A DNA stretch of 22,459 nt from a virus: the IMG/VR virus record IMGVR_UViG_3300047557_001332, positions 1 to 22,459 of that record; one strand, 5' to 3'. Below the pieces are notes generated by a model that saw only the letters and a program-made list of their open reading frames with translations, had not been told where the DNA came from and searched no databases. A program made the translations under genes and the position numbers. How positions within the stretch are numbered: position 1 is the first letter of the stretch; every line of letters begins with the position of its first letter. This document shows, piece after piece, positions 19,338 through 22,459 of this stretch.

Positions 19338-21884
19338 TTAAAAATCAAAGAAGGATTTCATATTATTATTCTGCGGAACTACTCCCCAACCCAATGCTCC
19401 AAAGAAATCATTAAGTTTATTTTCCAAGGAAGCTTCAAAGATGCTCGTATAATCTATATTTTCCTTAACGATAGAATAGATATCCTTTGGATCATTAAAG
19501 CCCGTTAAAGCTAAGGTTTCAATACCTAATCGGTTAGGTTTTAGATAAGTCCATTTAATCTTATCGCCATCACTAATCGGAGCCATTGAATTGATTTTAA
19601 AGTGCTCTAACAAATCATTAAAGTTCGCAGCAGATTTTGCGTGAATAGGCATTCCTTTAGGTCTTGTTTTGAATATCGAACCAGTCTTTTTACAGGGATA
19701 CTTACTTAATTCCTTAATACCAGATATCGTCATAATATCATAGATATCTAAGTTTGGTAATGAATCTTTAAGTTCAAATATCTTATCTACAATCTCTTGC
19801 TTCTCTGCTTTATTAAGAATATCAATTAAGATGCCCGACATAAATCCTCTAAATGCTTTTGGAAATGAAGAACGAACTACATCTAATCCTTTTACATCTA
19901 GTTTATATTCTTTTTTACCGTTAGTCATTTTAGAGATACTCACACCTTTTTCAGAGATAATTTTTTGAGCATATCGCTTCTTTGCAATCCATATCGCTGT
20001 TTCAGATACATATTCTTGCTTTGTTTGGAAATGATGCTCTGTAGCATTAAAGGCTCTCTTTGCAAAATCACTAAACGTAGAATTGATAATAGTTTCACAA
20101 GCTACAGCAAGTTTAAACGTTACCTCAGAACATTCTTCTTTAGTTAATTCTCGACCTCTATCTCTTTGCATCTTTTTAATTAATGGCATTGCTGAAAAGA
20201 ATGCAGAATCCGTATCGATATACAATACATAATCAATACCAGCAGTTCCTAGTTTTTGATTTAGCCATTCATTTGCATAACTTGTTTTATGCATAATAAC
20301 TGCTTTACCGCCCAACGTAGTTCCTTCGGCATTATCAATATCATAAAATCTAAAACCGGCATTACCTAATACACCATATAATGAGTTAGATAAGATCTTC
20401 ATAGTTAACTGTCTTGAATCAAAGAATCGATACATTTTTTCATTACCAGCTTCTCCGTTCTTTTTAGCCAACTGACGATATTCAGTTCTTTCAGCATCCC
20501 ATTTTTCTAAGATAGATGGAACCAATCCTTTTGTTTTAAGATCATAAATAACTCCAACAGCTGAAACTGAGAAGTTATTTTCTTCCAAGAATTTTCTTAA
20601 CTCAAGACCTTTCCAAGATTTAGATTTATACTTATATACATATTCTGTATCATCATTCATAAATCTCTTGTGGTCCCAATTCTCAATCTTACATACTTTA
20701 GTTTCTGGAGAAATATTAATCGTTCTTTGAGTAGATGGATAAAGTGCTTTTAAGTCCAAGTCATACACCCATTCATACAATCCAGGTTTAGGATCTTTTA
20801 CAAATGCTCCTTCAAATCCATTTTCGTTATTATCATCTTCATCCTCACTAGATTCTTCTCTTAAAGGTTTATTAGTAGCAATAACGCCCAAACGATTTAA
20901 GTAAGTAAGACAGGCACCATCTAGATATCTAGAAGAAGCAAATACATCTTCATAAGGAACATGTCCTTTATGAGCAATGTTTCTTGCTAATGTAATAAAG
21001 TCGAGCTTATCATCTAAATCAACAACTAATTGAACGTCATTAATATTATACTCAATAAACTTCTCTAAATCTGTTTTATAAAGATTATCTAAATCGCCAT
21101 CATACTTTATCTTTCCACGACCCAATTCCTTTTGTGAGATAAATTCTAAAGCATAAGACGGTTCTTCGTTATAAGTAAATGCTCTATACAAATACATATA
21201 ATCCAGCGCTGCTACACCACCAATATTCATTCTATCTTTACGGAAGTCTTTTGAAACTACTCCAACTGGACTTAACTGTTTCGCTACATTCGCTCCACAA
21301 AGTTTCTTAGCTCTGTTATAGATATAAGGAACGTCAAAACCATCTATATTCCATCCCGTTAAGATATCTGGACGAATCTCTAGATAAAGTTGAAAGAATC
21401 TCATTAATAAATCTTTCTCAGTAGAAAATGCTTCGAAGATATATTTATCCGTTCTTTTATTTTTTGTAAGATGTTCTTTATCTAATAATAATACGTTCCA
21501 ATCTTTAGAAATATTATCATATAAAGTTATCGCCGTTATTTCATTATCTGCATCCCATGGAGTAGAATAACCATCTCCTTTAGATACCTCAATATCAAAA
21601 AACATTGTAGTTATATTTTCTGAGATGTCATCCGTATCTCCATAGTTGTCTATCAGTATCCTAATTTCAGGTCTGATATCAGATTCATAAATAATTCCTC
21701 GTTGCTCATCTTCTTTATCCCAATTATATACTTTCTCTACACGATTACCGTCTAGAGCAGTATACAACCCATTAGGAGCTTTGATATAAGCATATTTCTT
21801 ATACTTGAAATTAAGACGACCTTTTTTATCATCCCAAACGATTACTTCGTTACTGTTTCGGTCGTAATATACGTTTTTGTACAT
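19338..21884 (-). CDS. 43: Replicative DNA polymerase, family B (T4 gp43-like)
   Basis: This 848-residue polymerase has a full proofreading domain: Exo I FFDIEVSKG (D97, E99), Exo II GWNIDGFDVPYIYNRA (177-192), and Exo III EYNINDVQLV (278-287). The polymerase motifs are motif A YDLDLKALYPS (374-384), motif B LTMKILSNSLYGVLGNAG (493-510), motif C YIDTDS (555-560), and later WIAKKRYAQK. Its length is near that of T4/RB69 gp43 (about 900). The C-terminus ends NMKSFFDF, comparable with the ...FDMFDF ending by which RB69 gp43 binds its clamp. The gene starts directly after folE (adjacent stop and start) and ends 22 nt before the QueD-like gene. It appears intact, with no intein or endonuclease insertion. 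Confidence 0.96.
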   Translation of the reverse strand: MYKNVYYDRNSNEVIVWDDKKGRLNFKYKKYAYIKAPNGLYTALDGNRVEKVYNWDKEDEQRGIIYESDIRPEIRILIDNYGDTDDISENITTMFFDIEVSKGDGYSTPWDADNEITAITLYDNISKDWNVLLLDKEHLTKNKRTDKYIFEAFSTEKDLLMRFFQLYLEIRPDILTGWNIDGFDVPYIYNRAKKLCGANVAKQLSPVGVVSKDFRKDRMNIGGVAALDYMYLYRAFTYNEEPSYALEFISQKELGRGKIKYDGDLDNLYKTDLEKFIEYNINDVQLVVDLDDKLDFITLARNIAHKGHVPYEDVFASSRYLDGACLTYLNRLGVIATNKPLREESSEDEDDNNENGFEGAFVKDPKPGLYEWVYDLDLKALYPSTQRTINISPETKVCKIENWDHKRFMNDDTEYVYKYKSKSWKGLELRKFLEENNFSVSAVGVIYDLKTKGLVPSILEKWDAERTEYRQLAKKNGEAGNEKMYRFFDSRQLTMKILSNSLYGVLGNAGFRFYDIDNAEGTTLGGKAVIMHKTSYANEWLNQKLGTAGIDYVLYIDTDSAFFSAMPLIKKMQRDRGRELTKEECSEVTFKLAVACETIINSTFSDFAKRAFNATEHHFQTKQEYVSETAIWIAKKRYAQKIISEKGVSISKMTNGKKEYKLDVKGLDVVRSSFPKAFRGFMSGILIDILNKAEKQEIVDKIFELKDSLPNLDIYDIMTISGIKELSKYPCKKTGSIFKTRPKGMPIHAKSAANFNDLLEHFKINSMAPISDGDKIKWTYLKPNRLGIETLALTGFNDPKDIYSIVKENIDYTSIFEASLENKLNDFFGALGWGVVPQNNNMKSFFDF

Positions 21885-22459
21885 TTATTTTAGGTTCTTA
21901 ACGAAATTATAAAACTCTTCTCTTACTGCAGCATCATCTTTAAATGCTCCAGTTAATTTTGAAGTTATCATTGTTGAATCATGTTGGATACCTCTTAAGC
22001 AAGCACATTGATGACCTGCTTTAATCATAACTGCAACACCAAGATTACCTTCGCAGGTCTTATCTAAATAATCGCTAATCTGCATAGTTAGATTTTCTTG
22101 GACCTGTGGCATACGACAAAAATAATCTACAACGCGATTTAATTTACTTAAACCAATTACTTTACCGTTTGCTGCTGGAAGATATGCTACATACGCTTTA
22201 CCTACAAAAGGCAAATGGTGATGACTGCAAATAGATTTAACATTGATATCTCCTTGAAAGACCATTCCATCGTATTGATCTGTATTAGAAAATGCTGTAA
22301 TTTTAGGTGGTTCATTAAACTTTGATTTAATTAAATCGTTAACAAAAGATTTAGATACTCTTCTTGGAGTATCCATTTCATGTGGATTATTATCAGGATC
22401 TAGTCCTAATGCTTTCATAAAATCATAATAATGCTTACTAGCATTCTCAATAATTTGTT
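21885..22459 (-). CDS. folE: GTP cyclohydrolase I, 5' end beyond the window
   Basis: The protein converts GTP to 7,8-dihydroneopterin triphosphate, the first step toward folate and toward preQ0/7-deazaguanines. Visible motifs are MDTPRRVSKSFV, the zinc and active-site segment SICSHHHLPFVGKAYVAYLP (Cys and His ligands), IGLSKLNRVVDYF, PQVQENLTMQI, and GHQCACLRGIQ with the second Cys ligand. An ATG at 22418 is possible, but the frame stays open to the window edge with homologous residues (QIIENASKHYYDF before MKALGLD), matching the helix before 'METPHR' in other FolE proteins. The true start therefore lies beyond 22459. Placed beside the QueD-like and DpdA-like genes, it fits supply of a modified DNA base. 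Confidence 0.95.
   Translation of the reverse strand, partial: QIIENASKHYYDFMKALGLDPDNNPHEMDTPRRVSKSFVNDLIKSKFNEPPKITAFSNTDQYDGMVFQGDINVKSICSHHHLPFVGKAYVAYLPAANGKVIGLSKLNRVVDYFCRMPQVQENLTMQISDYLDKTCEGNLGVAVMIKAGHQCACLRGIQHDSTMITSKLTGAFKDDAAVREEFYNFVKNLK

Noticed and set aside
1-22459. CRISPR array, insertion sequence or attachment site
   Set aside because: No regularly spaced repeats, transposase, integrase or long inverted repeats were seen. The largest gap without a gene is about 95 nt (16585-16679).

Overview
The window reads as a piece of a large, AT-rich tailed-phage genome. Every gene I accept lies on the minus strand, so transcription runs from high to low coordinates. Genes are packed with 1-4 nt overlaps or gaps of a few bases. 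The replication proteins are of the T4 type: family B DNA polymerase, sliding clamp, clamp-loader ATPase and a gp62-like loader subunit, with dNMP kinase, ATP-dependent DNA ligase and thymidylate synthase nearby. A Bacteroidota host is likely. Three near-identical intergenic elements match that phylum's promoter form (TTTG, about 20 nt, TAnnTTTn), most gene starts follow A-rich leaders rather than Shine-Dalgarno sites, and the thymidylate synthase carries insertions I associate with Bacteroidota and their phages.

Layout in transcription order. 22459-17865: GTP cyclohydrolase I (cut by the window edge), DNA polymerase, a QueD/PTPS-like protein and a GT-B glycosyltransferase. 17844-16680: two proteins of unknown function sharing an N-terminal MNKSQL helix, closed by a hairpin terminator. 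16584-15376: a TGT/DpdA-like transglycosylase. With the cyclohydrolase and the QueD-like protein it suggests 7-deazaguanine modification of phage DNA. 15338-11743: clamp, an HNH homing-endonuclease cassette, a small unknown protein, clamp-loader ATPase, a zinc-ribbon protein and a gp62-like subunit. 11746-7472: two small membrane proteins, dNMP kinase, a PLP aminotransferase, a GT2 glycosyltransferase, an LpxH-like phosphatase and a hotdog thioesterase. 7398-5628: a small acidic protein, DNA ligase and a SWIM zinc-finger protein. 5626-3926: a membrane protein, an SPFH lipoprotein, a tRNA with an odd anticodon arm, and ClpP. 3869-1947: small phage proteins and a HAD phosphatase of the RNA-repair type. 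1950-64: thymidylate synthase split in two by a GIY-YIG homing endonuclease. 58-1: the start of another phage gene.

The genes work together as a DNA-synthesis and nucleotide-supply programme, probably with base modification to evade restriction. To this is added a set of host-directed functions (envelope or glycan enzymes, SPFH scaffold, ClpP, tRNA) and two homing endonucleases aimed at conserved nucleotide and replication genes. The features most worth a second look are the thymidylate synthase in two pieces, the FolE/QueD-like/DpdA-like set, the shared promoter family, the paired MNKSQL proteins (one with an internal lipoprotein-type signal), and the tRNA.
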